From Blumeriella jaapii (taxonomy: Eukaryota > Ascomycota > Leotiomycetes > Helotiales > Drepanopezizaceae), in contig VWND01000075.1 in the NCBI GenBank assembly GCA_009599575.1, positions 1,240,001-1,304,000 on the forward strand: a stretch of 64,000 bases of DNA. The letters are read 5' to 3'. The notes beneath the pieces were generated by a model. That model was given only the letters and a program-made list of their open reading frames with translations. It searched no databases and was not told the DNA's origin. The position numbers and the translations under genes were made by a program. This document shows positions 24,502 to 36,273 of this stretch, one piece after another (position 1 is the stretch's first letter; each line of letters starts with the position of its first letter).

Positions 24502-25914
24502 GGTTGCTTTTTCCGGTCAGCGGCAGAGGCAGTCCGCGGCGCCGCTTGAGGTATGGGAAGTGTCAGAGTGTTGGAAGAAACAAGCAGAGATGAGATGGAA
24601 TGACCTGAGAAAAGATGAGAGGGTGGATCGTCAAAGGGGAAATGGGTGTGTGTGAACACAAGCCCGACTATTGAATTTCAAGCACAAACACCACCGCTTG
24701 ACTCAAGTGTGTACCAGCATTCAATGCCCAGAACAGCAAAGACAGGAAGAAACGCCCGGTGACCCAGAGATGGCTCGTACCGTACAATAGAATGAACAGA
24801 GACTGGTGAAGATAACGGGTAAGCATGCAGCATGGCTTCAAATTGCCTTCTCCTCGACCAATCACCCAACCCGCATTGTCTTCCTTCCCCGACGCAGTAT
24901 ACCCACCGAGAAAACATCGCCGACATGAAGCCAAAGGCTTGATAGGACATGTCGTATGCGTACCCCTGTGCTTCCCCCAGACATCGCGCCAATTTGTTTC
25001 CTACCTACTACAAGTCGCCGTCTTTCCTCTCCACGTTTTCCGGCTCGCTTGACAGCTCCTCCAGAAGCTCAGAGAACGACGATCCTCAATTGGTGCCTGG
25101 GTGTTGGGAGCACAGGTTAGAGGCCGGAGATTTTGGTTTTTCGGAATGCAAACAACAGGTGTGACATCAGAACGCCTTCGTGCGCTCCGTTGCATACCGC
25201 GGGGTTCGGGACAGCATGGCAATGTGGAAATCGTGCGATCAGCGGCGGGCACATGCACGCAGTTGCTAAAGATGTTGCGTAAGAGAAGCTTGACTGTTAT
25301 CTGCCAATTGAAGTAGCTTTCTTCTAGACGAAGCCAACCTGCTTGGTTGTTTGCATTTCCTTACCCAGGAGACACGGAGCGCGAGAAGCATCGTTTCTAG
25401 ACCGCTAGAACATATCCAAACCCTACGAGGAGGAGATAAAGATAGAATGGATGTCTCTTACCATGCTATCGCCTTGAAAGAACGATAGACATGTTTAACA
25501 GAAAGCGCTTGCGAGAGGAAATAAAGGTTAGCGCATCTTTTTCCCAAAAGCAAATGTAAAACGCAAGAGGCAAACAAAAATCGGGTAACTAAGGAAAGCG
25601 GGTTCTTGGAGGCCCAGGTTATAGGAACCTACCCACCATCAGCGCAAGCCGAAGGTCAGATAATTCGTCTATGCGAAGCCCGCCGAAGCCCGCAATATAA
25701 TAGTCCAATTTCTCGCTTTGACAGCGAAGACACGCCAAAGAAAGGAAAACTCAAGGAGTGGAATGGAATGGAACATGCATTCAGGAAAAGGGGACGACAT
25801 ATAGCGTCCTGAGTTGTAACGAGAAAAGGAGAGAAAGGGTATGGATCTGTTAGAGCAAAAGGCGGATTGGCACAAGGCCTGGGGTCAAATTAGTCAATTA
25901 TGGGTATTAGTAGC
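24502..25914. other. Intergenic, nothing recognised
   Basis: Lies between the P450 start and the lipase stop codon. Only short frames, no splice-supported exon. Confidence 0.5.
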
Positions 25915-28044
25915 TCAAATTGTATGGTCCCATCCCTCTTCTTTCTGGCCCTTCCTTTTTACACATGCCCCATCACCGACGACTTTTTGCTTTCCTCTTG
26001 GCCCCCGGACTCCCTCATCACTGCTCTTGCTCACCTCCACATCCCCTTTACTGACAGCACTGACTGCCCTGGCTACCCCAAGACTGATACCCCTCTGTTT
26101 GTCCCCTGCGCGCCCTGAAAAACTAAGATTACTCCCAATGCTGCTGCTTCTCATTCCCCTTCCCTTACCCTGCGCATCTCCGGGTTCCTCGTCGCCGGGG
26201 ATAGATCTAAGCGGAGGGTTCCGGCTAGGCGACCCCCCGCCCTCAGAGGAATCATCTGCCATGTCGTGTTGAATGTAAGCACGCTTCCGCATATTAGCTA
26301 TAGGTAGCGCTACATCTAAACCTGCTTCATGGCCAACACCGTTGCCATTCTGATGTGCGGCGGGGACGTCGGATTCGCTGTTCGTCATTGCCGCAGCGAT
26401 GTTGGCGTATGTTAACGGCGAGTCACCTTCTTCGCTTAGGTGCCGCATGTGCTGCATAGGGCGTCTTGCCAACGCCATGCTGGCCCGTCGTGCGCTTTTG
26501 TAGCGCTCGTATTCTGCTTTCGAGTGTTCTGCATCGCAGAAACTTTCTAGTGCGTCGAAGACGTGCGGAAATACGAGGGTGTTGACTTCGCGGCCCCACA
26601 GGAAATCGAGGTGCTCATAGTGTAGAACTTCGATTGCTAGTGTGTGGGAGGGCAGTTCGCGGAGCATGACATTGATATCGACGAGCGAGTCACAGCCACC
26701 ATACACCAGAACGATTGGACTCTTGATATTGCGGGTCGGAAATTTGGCCACTTTGGTGTGTTTGCTGACGCTGCTCAGAGACAGAGCTGGCAGGACGTCG
26801 TCGTCGTACATCTGGAAGCTCTTGGTGCGAATTATTTGGAACCAGTGAACGACGCTTTTGACACTGGAAAATGAAAAAAGATGCGGGTAGGCGGCGAGTT
26901 TCTGGGATGCAGACATGTTTTGAGCGTGCCAGCCGAAGAGAAAGGAAAGTCCCATGTCGATGAGGCGGACGAAAATAGGCGGGTAGAGAATGGACTGCCA
27001 CATGGTTGTGGAGCTGAAGATGGAGTAGCGGCCGAACATAAGGAAAAGCACTTGGGGAGAGGCTTTGACGAGGGCGTCGACGATGCCGTTCGATAGACCA
27101 GCGGGCGACATTGCCGGTGCGAGAGCGATGAAAACATTGACTTTGTCATTGAGGCGAGGATGGACTGCCAGAGTCGCGAAAGCTTGAGCTGTCCCCTGAG
27201 AGAATCCGACATAAGACAAGGATGGGGTTGAGGTCGTTTCGAGGATATACGCGATACTGTTTGGAATGTCATAAAACGCGAATTCGTCCATGGAAAAGTC
27301 CCAGAACGCGATATCCGTAGGCGAATGATGAATGGACTTTTTGGAATACTTGTTGCCCCGGTTATTGCCAAACTCCAGGCTGTCAGCATGGTCTGAGAAG
27401 TCGCGATCAGAATCTGATGACTTACCCACACATCATACCCCTTTTCTACCAACTGGAAAGCGAGACACCTTTCTTCCTCAGTCAAGCAAACCCAGACCTC
27501 ACTATTCATCATCAAGCCATGGTGCAGATACACCACCGGCTTCCGCACACTGTTCTGTCCATGGTTGACCTTCTGACCCTCCTCTCCCTTGCGATACGCC
27601 AACCGGTGCAGTCCTAGCAGATACCCATCCCCTGTCTGCACGATGTGCTCCTCGGCGGTGTATCCGAAGATGGCGCACAAATCCACGAAGTCAGGGGCAT
27701 TCTGGAGTTTCGTCGAGACATCTATTCCACTTCCAATCAGCCACGGCCAAACCATCTACTGCGATCCCACGTACCGCTCCGCCTCGACTCGGATTTCTTC
27801 GCGGCAGGTGAGGCGAAACGATTGAACAGCCGTCTCGAAGCTCGGTAGCAGAGGTTGGTGATGGTAGAAGCTGCAAAGGATCAGCACCGTTCGCGCCGCG
27901 CGGGATGGGAGCGTGGGTGCTGTACGTACGGAGCGCGAGTGTCAGGACGCGGATGACAGCTTCCAGGCCGACCAGAACGAAGGATCCCACAAGGGCGATA
28001 TACTCGGCGGCGCCCAAGCGACCAAGGAAGGGAATGGGAGCCAT
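25915..28044 (-). CDS. Steryl-ester hydrolase / acid-lipase-type alpha/beta hydrolase
   Basis: Closed 658-residue model with exons, in transcript order, 28044-27926, 27870-27775, 27729-27427 plus base 27426, and 27372-25915. Residues ~13-38 form a membrane segment (EYIALVGSFVLVGLEAVIRV), as in yeast Yeh1/Yeh2/Tgl1. The lipase N-terminal block reads FGYTAEEHIVQTGDGYLL, then VVYLHHGLMMNSEVW and FGNNRGNKYS. The nucleophile elbow is GFSQG. The catalytic acid is probably in GGCDSLVD and the His in LHYEHLDFLWG. These enzymes cleave sterol esters or triacylglycerol at the ER, plasma membrane or lipid droplets. The C-terminal ~170 residues after the hydrolase domain are Ser/Arg/Gly-rich and probably disordered, a likely site for phosphoregulation. 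Confidence 0.9.
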
Positions 28045-28354
28045 GGTCTTCGAGCCGTACAGTCGCGCTTGGGGTTGTGGGTTGACTTGCTGCTGCCCGT
28101 GGGCGGCACACCACGTCGAGCGGGAGAGGCCGCGACCAAGACTAGATCTGGAGAGCTGCAGCCATCACGAAACATTCTCTGATTCGCAACGTCCCACGCG
28201 GGGTACTGTAGTACACAAATCGAACAAGGAAAGGAATCGATGAGAGAGGTACTTAGGGGTTCAGGTACCACGGAACAACTAGGGGAAGTGGAAAAACATC
28301 ATCTACGAAACGAAAGCTTGTTTTATCGGGGCGATAAGTATCTACTGTAGAAGA
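28045..28354. other. Lipase upstream region
   Basis: About 310 bases between the lipase start and the minisatellite. No clear TATA box and no gene. Confidence 0.5.
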
Positions 28355-28756
28355 CTTTATTGACTTTATTTACGTTATGCCAAAGAATCCTTTAACGAAT
28401 GCGCAGGACTCGGCCGCTTTCTTACTTCTGTACTTATACCAAAGGTCCTTTTAACGAATGCCTTATTACTTTATCTACGTTATACCAAAGAATCCTTTGA
28501 CGAATGCTTTTTTACGTTAATTACATTATAGCAAAGATTACTGTAACGAATGCCTTACTTACTTTATCTAACGTAGGACCCTTTAACAAATTTCTTTTAC
28601 ACTTTGTTTACGTTATACCCATGAACCCTTCAACCAATGCCCAGGGCTCGGCCGCTTTATTAACTTTATTCCAAAGGACCCTTTAACGAATGACTTATTT
28701 ACTTTATTTACGTTATACCGAATAAAACTCTATCAAATGCCCAGGACTGGGCCGCC
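28355..28756. repeat. Degenerate minisatellite, about 8 units of 39-59 bases
   Basis: Each unit has TTTACGTTATACC, then AAAGAATCCTTTAACGAATG or a variant. The AACGAATG core recurs at 28394, 28453, 28499, 28545, 28584, 28632, 28685 and 28733. Three units carry an extra GGCTCGGCCGC-type GC-rich insert (28408, 28649, 28744). Substitutions and length changes show that the array is old. Confidence 0.85.
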
Positions 28757-28839
28757 TCCGCCATGCGCAGCGGAACAACCATTTCCCGGGCAAAGCCCAA
28801 ATCAGTAATCAGCTTGTAGAATCCCTGCGCGCAATTCAT

Positions 28840-28995
28840 ATAACCTGTACTGTACATACACGAAGACGAAGGAAGGAAGCCCGCAAGGGAGAAAAGGAGA
28901 AAGAGAGAAAGAAGAAAATAAGAAAAGAAAGAAAGGAAGAAGGAGAGAAAAGAAAAACGAAAGAAAGGAAGGAAGAAGAAAGAAAGAAAGAACAA
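28840..28995. repeat. GA-rich tract before the Pet191-like gene
   Basis: Nearly pure purine (GAAAGAAAGG, GAAGGAAG), preceded by a GTACTGTAC palindrome at 28849. The tract lies within 180 bases of the start codon and may act as a promoter pyrimidine/purine tract. Confidence 0.8.
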
Positions 28996-29019
28996 ACCCC
29001 CCTCCACTCCCCCCCCAAC

Positions 29020-29491
29020 ATGCCGAGTTCGTGTAAAGACATCCGTGAGCGACTCTACCCCCCCTCCTCTCCATCTTCCCCTAGGAAACACAAGCCGCTT
29101 CTCTGCTGACACTCAGAGGGGGGGAACAGGAGCCGCGCTCTTCCAATGCCTGCAAGAATCCGACTGCGTGATGGTCCAGCGCAACAAGCCCGGCGACTGC
29201 CTGCGGCCGCCGCTCATCGACACGATGCCGACCAAGTGCCAGCAGCTCAAGAAGGGGCTCGGCGAGTGCAAGCGCGGCATGGTCGACATGCGCAAGCGCT
29301 TCCGCGGCAACCAGCCGATCGCCGTGAGCAAGGAGCTGGAGGGCGGCGAGAGCAGCGCGGGCGCCCGAGGGGGACAGCTGTACGCCGGCAAGCCGGCCTT
29401 CGCGGGCGCGGTGAAGGGCACCGACGGGGATGGGGAGGAGCCGAGGGATTGGAGGGAGCTGGAGAATGAGAAGTACAGGAAGGGGCCGTGA
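29020..29491 (+). CDS. PET191: Cytochrome c oxidase assembly factor, Pet191/COA5 family
   Basis: Closed 128-residue model: exon 29020-29044 (MPSSCKDI and one base), intron 29045-29129 (donor GTGAGC, acceptor AACAG), exon 29130-29491. The joined N-terminus reads MPSSCKDIRAALFQCLQESD and continues CVMVQRNKPGDC and CQQLKKGLGEC. This gives the CX9C, CX10C and CX9C spacings of the family, followed by the conserved KRGMVDMRKRFRGN. Twin-CX9C proteins are imported into the mitochondrial intermembrane space by Mia40; Pet191 is needed for complex IV assembly. The last ~45 residues (Gly/Glu-rich) extend beyond the conserved core. GC content rises sharply in exon 2. Confidence 0.88.
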
Positions 29492-30614
29492 GTGGGCGGG
29501 AGAAGGGGGACGATGATGGATGTGTATACTACAATACTACTATGACTGGAGGGGGCGCATTGCGAGGTTTGGCATGGCTAGCGTTTGGGCCGTTGGGTGC
29601 ATATCACATTCTTCGATCAGCCGCTCATTATCCATGCTCTTTTTTCCATCTGTACGGGCAGGTAGGGCTTCCTGTCAAAACGGGGCCGGTCTAGACTGTT
29701 CGCAGAGACTGACATGTCAACCTCCCAGCCAAGTTCAAGCCCGATCAAAGTCAAGCCCGGTTCCGGTTCCGGTTCCAATTCAGTTCTCATTCCAGAACCA
29801 GATCACTGGATTTACAACCTCGTCCTTGCCTTGGTATGTGATGTAGGTAGCTTCACGTGCCGTGTCCCTCGGGGTGTCGATCTACCTATGCCTGTAGAAG
29901 AACTCTCTAGAACGTGCGGCAGGAAAAAGTAGATAGAAAGGCAGCTGAGCCAAGTTGAGAGAAGTTGAGATGAGCTGGCCTTCAAAAGGTCGTGAGTGAC
30001 GGACGCATCGAGGTAGCGAGATGGATAAATTCGTGTGAGTACGTTGTATCCGTGTGGATACATTGTTTTCGTGTGTGTATGTGTTGTATTCGTGTGTATA
30101 TGTTGTCTTCGTGTGTACATATTGTATTCGTCTACATGTATCCAGGAACTTGGATACCCAGATACACTTGCAGGTGCGTGTACAGAGTACCTACATACAC
30201 GTGTGTTTGCATGTATGTAAAAAGTGAAATGGACCTAACCAGGAGGCAACCTCACAAAATCTTGCTCGAAACCACGATCGAGACCAACTTCGGCTTCGGC
30301 GCAAACTAAAGCGGGAACCGTGTTGGCATGGTTGACGCTTGCAGGTCCCGAGGTTCGGTCTCATCGGCACACGCACACACGCACACACGCACACACATAC
30401 CAGGCGCCAAAATGAACGTCACCATGAAATTGTATTTTCTGATTTTCTCCCCGTACAAAGAGCCACGCACGAGGTGTAGTTCAGTCCCAGGTCATCTTTC
30501 TCCTCCTTCAGAAAGACTCAGACTCAATAAACCTGAAATCACTACCATGGATCAAAGGCCATCTCCCCGGAAAGAGAATGCCATCTACAACCCCCATCCA
30601 TTCCCTTCGTCTGA
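29492..30614. other. Intergenic with microsatellites
   Basis: Contains a ~20-base tandem repeat TTCGTGTGTATATGTTGTA (four copies, 30047-30132) and a CACACG/CACACA run (30368-30398). No supported gene. Confidence 0.55.
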
Positions 30615-31453
30615 TTAGAAGTGGATGCCAAAAAAGTTGTTGTTGTTGGGGGTGAAGTTGTAGCCGTTGGACCCTACACGTATTCCCCGTCAGTCTTTTT
30701 CTTTCCTTTTTCTCTTCCTTTCCTTTCTTCCCTCAATCCCACGCCACGCCACGCCATCCCACCCTCATCATCGAAACCAGGAACGAGAAGTCAAAGGTAA
30801 GAAGAGCAAGAGTGCGAAGATCTGAAAGCGAGAAAGAAAGGAGCGGAAAGAAAAAACACCGCAGCGGAGGAGACAAGAACAGATCAGAAAAAAAAAACTT
30901 ACCAGTAATGGCAGTCTGGAAGTCGCCCCGCTTCTGGCCACTGTTGGTAACAGTAGCAAGCGTCACGGGTGTGCCCCAAATCGCGCATTTGATATTCGTG
31001 ACAGATGACGGGTTGGGGCAGTTCTTGGAGTTGGGGTCCTGGCTGGGGTCCCGCTCGAAGTAGATGTTGAAGCTGGCGCAGTTGGGGTTCTGGGTGCAGA
31101 ATTGGGCGCACTCGGAGGTGCTGTACTCGTTGAGCAGCTTCAGGCCCAGGTAGCGCGTCGTCATCGTGCTATTGCGCAAGTTGATGAAGACGGACGTGAA
31201 GTTGGTTGGCGTGAAGGCCGTGATGGAGGACACGAAGAAGACGGGGTGGTCCCAAAAGGCCTGGGGCGTGTCCGGGCTGAGAGGAGAGGGGTGTTAGATG
31301 GGAGAAAGGCTGTGGATGGTGGAGTGGGTATGAAGGGGGAGCATACAAGTGGACGGATAGACCTGTGCCAGCAGGTTGCTGCGCACAGTCACGCTTCATA
31401 ACGGCAGCGGAGGCAGCGGCCAGGAGGCCAGAGATAGTGAGGATGAGCTTCAT
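30615..31453 (-). CDS. Small secreted Cys-containing protein, fruit-body-specific-D/Apple-like
   Basis: Closed 179-residue model with exons, in transcript order, 31453-31347, 31276-30903, 30673-30615. Donors are GTATGC and GTAAGT. Residues 1-17 (MKLILTISGLLAAASAA) form a signal peptide, followed by a dibasic MKR (possible Kex2 site). The mature part has CAQFCTQNPNC, INIYFERDPSQDPNSK-type spacing (here NIYFERDPSQDP), then CPNP, IKCAIWG, an NSGQ motif and the end GSNGYNFTPNNNN. This Cys layout resembles a PAN/Apple-like family of fungal secreted proteins first named from fruiting-body cDNAs. Function is unknown; cell-surface or effector roles have been suggested for relatives. N-glycosylation sequons occur at NFTS, NSTM and NFTP. 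Confidence 0.85.
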
Positions 31454-31552
31454 GTTGACGGATTGGTGATCTTTCTTTGGTTTTGTCTGGGAGAGTCTAG
31501 AAAGAGAGTATTAGAGAATTTGAAAGAAGAAGGAAGAGGTGGGAGCATAGCT

Positions 31553-31560
31553 ACTTATAC
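31553..31560 (-). promoter_or_regulatory. Probable TATA box of the secreted-protein gene
   Basis: TATAAGTA on the minus strand, 99-107 bases before the ATG at 31453. This matches the strong, regulated promoters of fungal secreted proteins. Confidence 0.5.
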
Positions 31561-32604
31561 CCAGCCTCCTACATAGTGCGCGAAAATGGCCTTGATTGTA
31601 GTTCCAGAATGGGTCCATTGTAATGGCTGACGATGATCGTGTGATGGTAGACTAAGACAAGAGTGTATCCACGAGCCGTCTTGATCCATCTCTGAGCTGG
31701 TTAATCTATTCATCATCACTGGGCCCACAAGGCTTCCTCTCTTAATGGTTGTGGAGCACGATGATGGAGTGGAGTGGACTTTGCTTCCGCTATGCTTGAG
31801 TGCAAGACCATCCTACTCCGATCGTGGTCTGCTCAGCAAAACCCTTTCAACCTAGTGTCTTTGAACGATAGATCCTCGAGGGTATTCCGAGAAGTTTTTT
31901 TTTCTACATCCTGCCAAACGATAGACGTTAGTTGGTTTTGCCGAGTGTGTACAAAGCTAGTTGGGGAAACAGTTAAACCTCAATCGTTGTGTCCACCCCG
32001 CAACGGTAATGCTATGCTTATCCAAAAGAAAAAGAAAAACTTGCCTCTTATTATTTTAGTCTCCTGTTGATTCTACGAGTCCTCTCGTTATAGGATTGCT
32101 GGGTGATATTGAAGTGTCACGGCATCATAGACAGGCAACAGTCGGCGCTAGAAGAATCCACCCAGCCCTATCGTGCCATACCTAAAGTTAGCTTGAACTT
32201 GAATATGCTGCGAATAGTTCATTGCGGCAAACCGAGTGGGGGCAGATCATTCAACCCTCTGAGAGATCCCTTGCATAACTTCATGTTATTTTGTAGCTCT
32301 CGAGCAGATCCGCGAGCGAGTGCCATGATTAGCGTAGTCGTTTCGACGCATGTCATCTTCACCCTAACACTAGGATCAGTAGGGTCGAAGTGCTATGATG
32401 ATCCCGCTGCCAGGAAACGTTGAAGAGACGCCTTTGAGAGGAACTGCATGTCTGATATCAACGCCAACCACGCTAGCGGATAGCAGCATTCGATGATTGT
32501 TATACATACTACGTTTCCAGTTTTTTCTACAGATTCGTACCGGTCAGGTCACCGGACACTTGATGTATCACGTCTCTAATCTTCTAACCAAAGCTCAATC
32601 CCAT
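31561..32604. other. Intergenic, nothing recognised
   Basis: Upstream of the secreted-protein gene and 3' of the rhomboid gene. Frames are short and have no splice support. Confidence 0.5.
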
Positions 32605-33600
32605 TCAAACCATGTTTAGCCTCCGCATCTGGTTGAATGCAAATCTTCGAGTCGGCTGCCAGACCTTTTTTTTCCCGTCTAGATAAACGTATCCTACGCC
32701 AACAAGCACCCCCCCAAGATGCGCTGCATGGCCAAGTGGCAAACCCCAGCCAATCAACGTCCCCCAGGTCTCAAAAGCCACGATTGCGCAAAGAAATTGA
32801 TGTGCTGAAAGTTTTATCGGTGTAAGAAAAAAGCCGAATTCTTGCTGTGGGTCACTGAGGGCCCACGCTCCCAAAATCGCATACAACGCACCACTTGCAC
32901 CCAGCGAAGGGGTAAACCGGTACTTGGAAATGGAGGAGGCCACGTGTTGCGCCAGACTTGCAAACAGCCCGCCTGAGAGATAAAAGGCCGCGAGATGAGC
33001 GCCACTGGACTCGAAAGTGGGCTGCGCGGCGACCGAGGGGCCAACGGCAAAGAGGCCGAACGTGTTGACGCCTAAGTGTAGGAGCGAGGAGTGAGCGAAC
33101 ATGGAGCTGAAGAGAGTAAAATTCCGGGTATCGAGGGGAAAATGTAAAAACAAGCCGAAAATCTCGAGATGCAGACGCTGGAGTCCAAAAGTAGCGAGAT
33201 TCAGGCCCCCGGTTGTCACGAGCATTTGCTCGGCGCTGTTGAGTCGTGTCCACGGAGTAGTGAAGACGTCCAACAGAGAGAACTGGGAAATTGTAGCGGA
33301 TTCGCGTAGTCCTCTCAATTTCCTTGCGACTTCGATACTGTCGTACGTGACGGTGCCGACGGGTCTTCTGAGCTGCTGCACATCTTGATAGACCTCAGAG
33401 GCGGCGCACCCCAGAAAGATGGTTCCCGATACTGCGAAAACCCATAGCGTCGGCCCGAGGATTCGCACTGGACTCTCATGCGAAGGGTACACTTGTGTGG
33501 TGTGATTCCTGAACTGAGTCGACCGAGGCCGGGGAAGAGGTCGGGCTCGAGCTCGAGGGAGGTGACTTGAGATACGAGCCGTCGCTGAGGAGCGGAACAT
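32605..33600 (-). CDS. Rhomboid serine protease, mitochondrial (Pcp1/Rbd1-like)
   Basis: Intronless, 331 residues. The start is the ATG at 33600 (MFRSSATARISSHL). The N-terminus is Arg/Ser/Pro-rich without acidic residues, as in a mitochondrial presequence. A separate membrane segment (TLWVFAVSGTIFLGCAA) precedes the six-helix rhomboid core, the 1+6 layout of mitochondrial rhomboids. The catalytic Ser lies in PSLGASGALYA and the His in GHAAHLGGVLVG. FSSMFAHSSLLHLGVNTFG is the L1/TM2 block with its oxyanion-stabilising His/Asn. In yeast the orthologue processes Mgm1 and Ccp1 in the inner membrane. Confidence 0.9.
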   Translation of the reverse strand: MFRSSATARISSHLPRARARPLPRPRSTQFRNHTTQVYPSHESPVRILGPTLWVFAVSGTIFLGCAASEVYQDVQQLRRPVGTVTYDSIEVARKLRGLRESATISQFSLLDVFTTPWTRLNSAEQMLVTTGGLNLATFGLQRLHLEIFGLFLHFPLDTRNFTLFSSMFAHSSLLHLGVNTFGLFAVGPSVAAQPTFESSGAHLAAFYLSGGLFASLAQHVASSISKYRFTPSLGASGALYAILGAWALSDPQQEFGFFLTPIKLSAHQFLCAIVAFETWGTLIGWGLPLGHAAHLGGVLVGVGYVYLDGKKKVWQPTRRFAFNQMRRLNMV

Positions 33601-34846
33601 TGTGGGATACAAGGTCGGGACGAAGGTGTCATATGAGAAAGGAGTGGTGTATCCTTCGAACGGAGACCTTGATGTGTTGAGTCGTGGAAGACTGCTGCTG
33701 CTCCTATCTTGCTTTTGATGCTAGGGAAAAGCACCGAAGCGCGCGTCCGGTCGATGGAGCACGTCACATGACTTCAAGACCTCTTGGCGCAGGTGTTGTG
33801 TTTTGATACGGAGCGGAGATGCGCAGGACGATCTATGGTACATGCTGTATGTACATACAGACAGTAGGACAGTACTTCTTCTACACTCATATTGGCTCGA
33901 CACCAGGGCACCAGAAGAACCGAAAGCTCGTCGATCCAGGGGACTCATTCCATCAGCCACATTTATCATTTACGAGCAAGCAACGATTCTGCACAAACAC
34001 ACGTGTAGGAGATCTGGCCCAAGCCGAGCAAGACACGAGTCTGAAGATTCCTCTGCCGTTATTCGAGTGCTCCAAGTCCAGGCCAGATGTACAGTACAGT
34101 ACAGTATGTACAGATACTGCAAGTCAATCGCATCAAGTAGGTTTCATGTCCTATCTCATCAGCTGGTCCCGGCTTCAAGATCCTTCGTCAGGGGTTCTTC
34201 GCTTGACGCTGTTTCATCAGCCTGTATGTACTGAGAGAGGCACAGTGCAGTATGTACTGTACAGTAAGACCTTGACAGTAAAATCAACGAAAATCGAATG
34301 CCTGCCTAAGTGACGATACTGACCTGCTCTAGCTTGTTTCTCCAAGACGTCCCGCTCCTTTTCGCTATTTCGTTAAGCACTTGTCTGTACAGTACATACA
34401 GTACCTCGTCTAATTTGTTGTCATCAGCCTTCCACAGCGCCTGTCATGTGACTAACTCTGACGGGCCCAGCGGCTAATTCTCCCTCAGAAGCTCTCCGTA
34501 ACATACTTAATCGGTCTGTGCACGCATCAACTCTCAGCTCTCCAAGCCAGTAACATCCTCAACTAAGCCCGCCAGCTGCCATCGTCAAACCTCGCGTAGA
34601 GGTACATCATACACGTAAAATCCTTCATTGGTTGGCCGGGTGCCTACCTATCTTGGGAGCTGTTTCGCTCTTGGGCAGTGGGAATCGACCCCCCCCCCCG
34701 TCGTCGCTCTTCTCCAACCTTACTTCTTAACCTTTGACTTTCCTTGTCTTACTTTAAACCCAGATATACTTCGCTGACCACAAACCGAAATCCGCATCCT
34801 AACCTCGCCGTCACCTCCACCACCCCGCGCCATCCCATTGCCACCT
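33601..34846. other. Intergenic between divergent rhomboid and RidA genes
   Basis: Carries three clusters of the GTACAGTAC palindrome (34088-34111, 34247-34267, 34385-34402). No gene supported. Confidence 0.6.
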
Positions 34847-35580
34847 ATGTCTACCAAGTTGCCCTCCCCGAAAGATGAGTTCCGGAAAGAAGACCTGCCG
34901 ATTGAGCGGCCGAAGCACGGCAGATTCAAGTCCTTCATGACGAAGCGGCACGAGTCGCATAACACGCAACGTCCAGCCATCGGTGAGCTGGTGGCGGACA
35001 ACGGAAGGAAGCTGATCTCCTCACATTCCGAGTTTGAACAGGTGATTGGGTACAGGTCAGTGGCTGATTTCTGCCCGTCTGTCGGTCATGTGGAGTGGCG
35101 ACGAGAGTGCCAGATGGATGGGACACGCTGTCCTGCTACTGCAAAAAGGAACAAGACGTGCTGACAACTGTCACAGCCGCGCCGTAGTCACAGGATCCTG
35201 GGTCGAGGTAGCCGGAACCACAGGGTATGCACTATCTTCCGTCTCCAGATCTCTTCATTTGCAAGGCTAACTCTTCCAGCGTGCACTACGACACGGGCTT
35301 CATCTCGGGCTCGGTGGTCGAGCAGACCGAACAGGCCCTGGTCAATATCGCGTCGGCCCTCGAGCAGGCGGGCTTGTCGCTGAGGGACGTCATTCGCGTG
35401 CGCTACATTATGCCGGACCGGAGGGAGTTTGCCCAGATCTGGCCGACGCTCCGTGGTGTCTTCGGGAACATCAGGCCCGCTGCAACCATGATCCAGGCCG
35501 GGCTAATGAACGAGGAGATGCGGATCGAGATCGAAGTCACGGCCAGGAAGCCGCTAAGCATGCTCGAGGGAACTGTCTGA
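34847..35580 (+). CDS. RidA/YjgF/YER057c-family protein
   Basis: Closed 185-residue model: exons 34847-35055, 35177-35224 and 35280-35580. The middle exon is only 48 bases and supplies RAVVTGSWVEVAGTTG, the first strand block of the fold. Next come EQTEQALVNIASALEQAGLS, RVRYIMPDRREF, and the C-terminal RPAATMIQAGLMNEEMRIEI, where the conserved Arg of the trimer-interface pocket sits (IRPAAT). The family includes enamine/imine deaminases that remove reactive 2-aminoacrylate, but many fungal members are of unknown activity. About 70 N-terminal residues are extra and charged. Confidence 0.88.
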
Positions 35581-35933
35581 TGTAGGAGAACGGCTGGATT
35601 CTCCATGCGTTGCGCGGTGGTGGTGGAGCCGGAGAAGGCGGTCATCGAAACGATGGAGCTGATTTATTGTAATGCTCGGTCGGGATCTTTTTCTGGATTT
35701 TTGAGTGCATTTTTGGAAATGGTTGTTATGCGTGCCAGGAAAGCATCAGCGGGTCGTTTGCTCTTTAGCCTGATACACAATTTGCATTTTCCCCTCCCTT
35801 CTAATTATTCCAGTTTCGGTTTTCCTCGTCAAATGCCATGTGTATTGGGCAGGAGCCTCGACAGCACGTGACATGGGCGGCGTGACTACGGCACTATTCC
35901 TTCCATCTTTCAAGTGAAGCCTGGATAGATATT

Positions 35934-36273
35934 CTACTCGGCTTGGAAGACATAACTGTCGGGATTCACATCAATGACATCAGTGAAAACAAGGCGAATG
36001 ATGTAATTTTTCTGCTTTCCTGACTTCAGTGAGTGTATGAAGTCGTGAGGTACTAATGCTACTTACATCCTTGAACCAACCGAAATCCTCTAGACCGAAT
36101 CCTCCGAGAAGAGCACAAATGTGTAAGATAGACAGGACGGGATAGGTTAGGAAAGGAGAGACAATCCGAGTTTGCCTGGAGAGTTGCTGGAGAGTCTGCC
36201 CCAAAAGGTCTATCGATGGAGATGAGATAGAATACCTAGTCCGGCCAGATAAACTCTGTATGTATCGTAGCAA
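35934..36273 (-). CDS. Probable 3' part of an unknown spliced gene
   Basis: The last exon 36014-35934 encodes QKNYIIRLVFTDVIDVNPDS YVFQAE and a TAG. It is preceded by a 52-base intron (36066-36015) with a perfect GTAAGT donor. The exon before it is open back to 36273 and ends GGFGLEDFGWFKD. Joining them keeps the frame (phase 0). The intron size and donor match neighbouring genes, so I think this is transcribed coding sequence. The 5' end is unresolved: one possibility adds an exon starting at an ATG near 36346 (MGQRRDKRLRFF) through a GTAGAT donor. No family recognised. It would be convergent with the RidA gene, 353 bases apart. Confidence 0.4.

Noticed and set aside
22633..28044. P450 plus lipase (and the CoA ligase) as a secondary-metabolite cluster
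   Set aside because: No polyketide, peptide or terpene synthase, transporter or pathway regulator nearby. The ligase is 17 kb away and the lipase is a sterol-ester type.
28355..28756. CRISPR-like array
   Set aside because: Units are degenerate and contiguous with no unique spacers of constant length, and the organism is a fungus.
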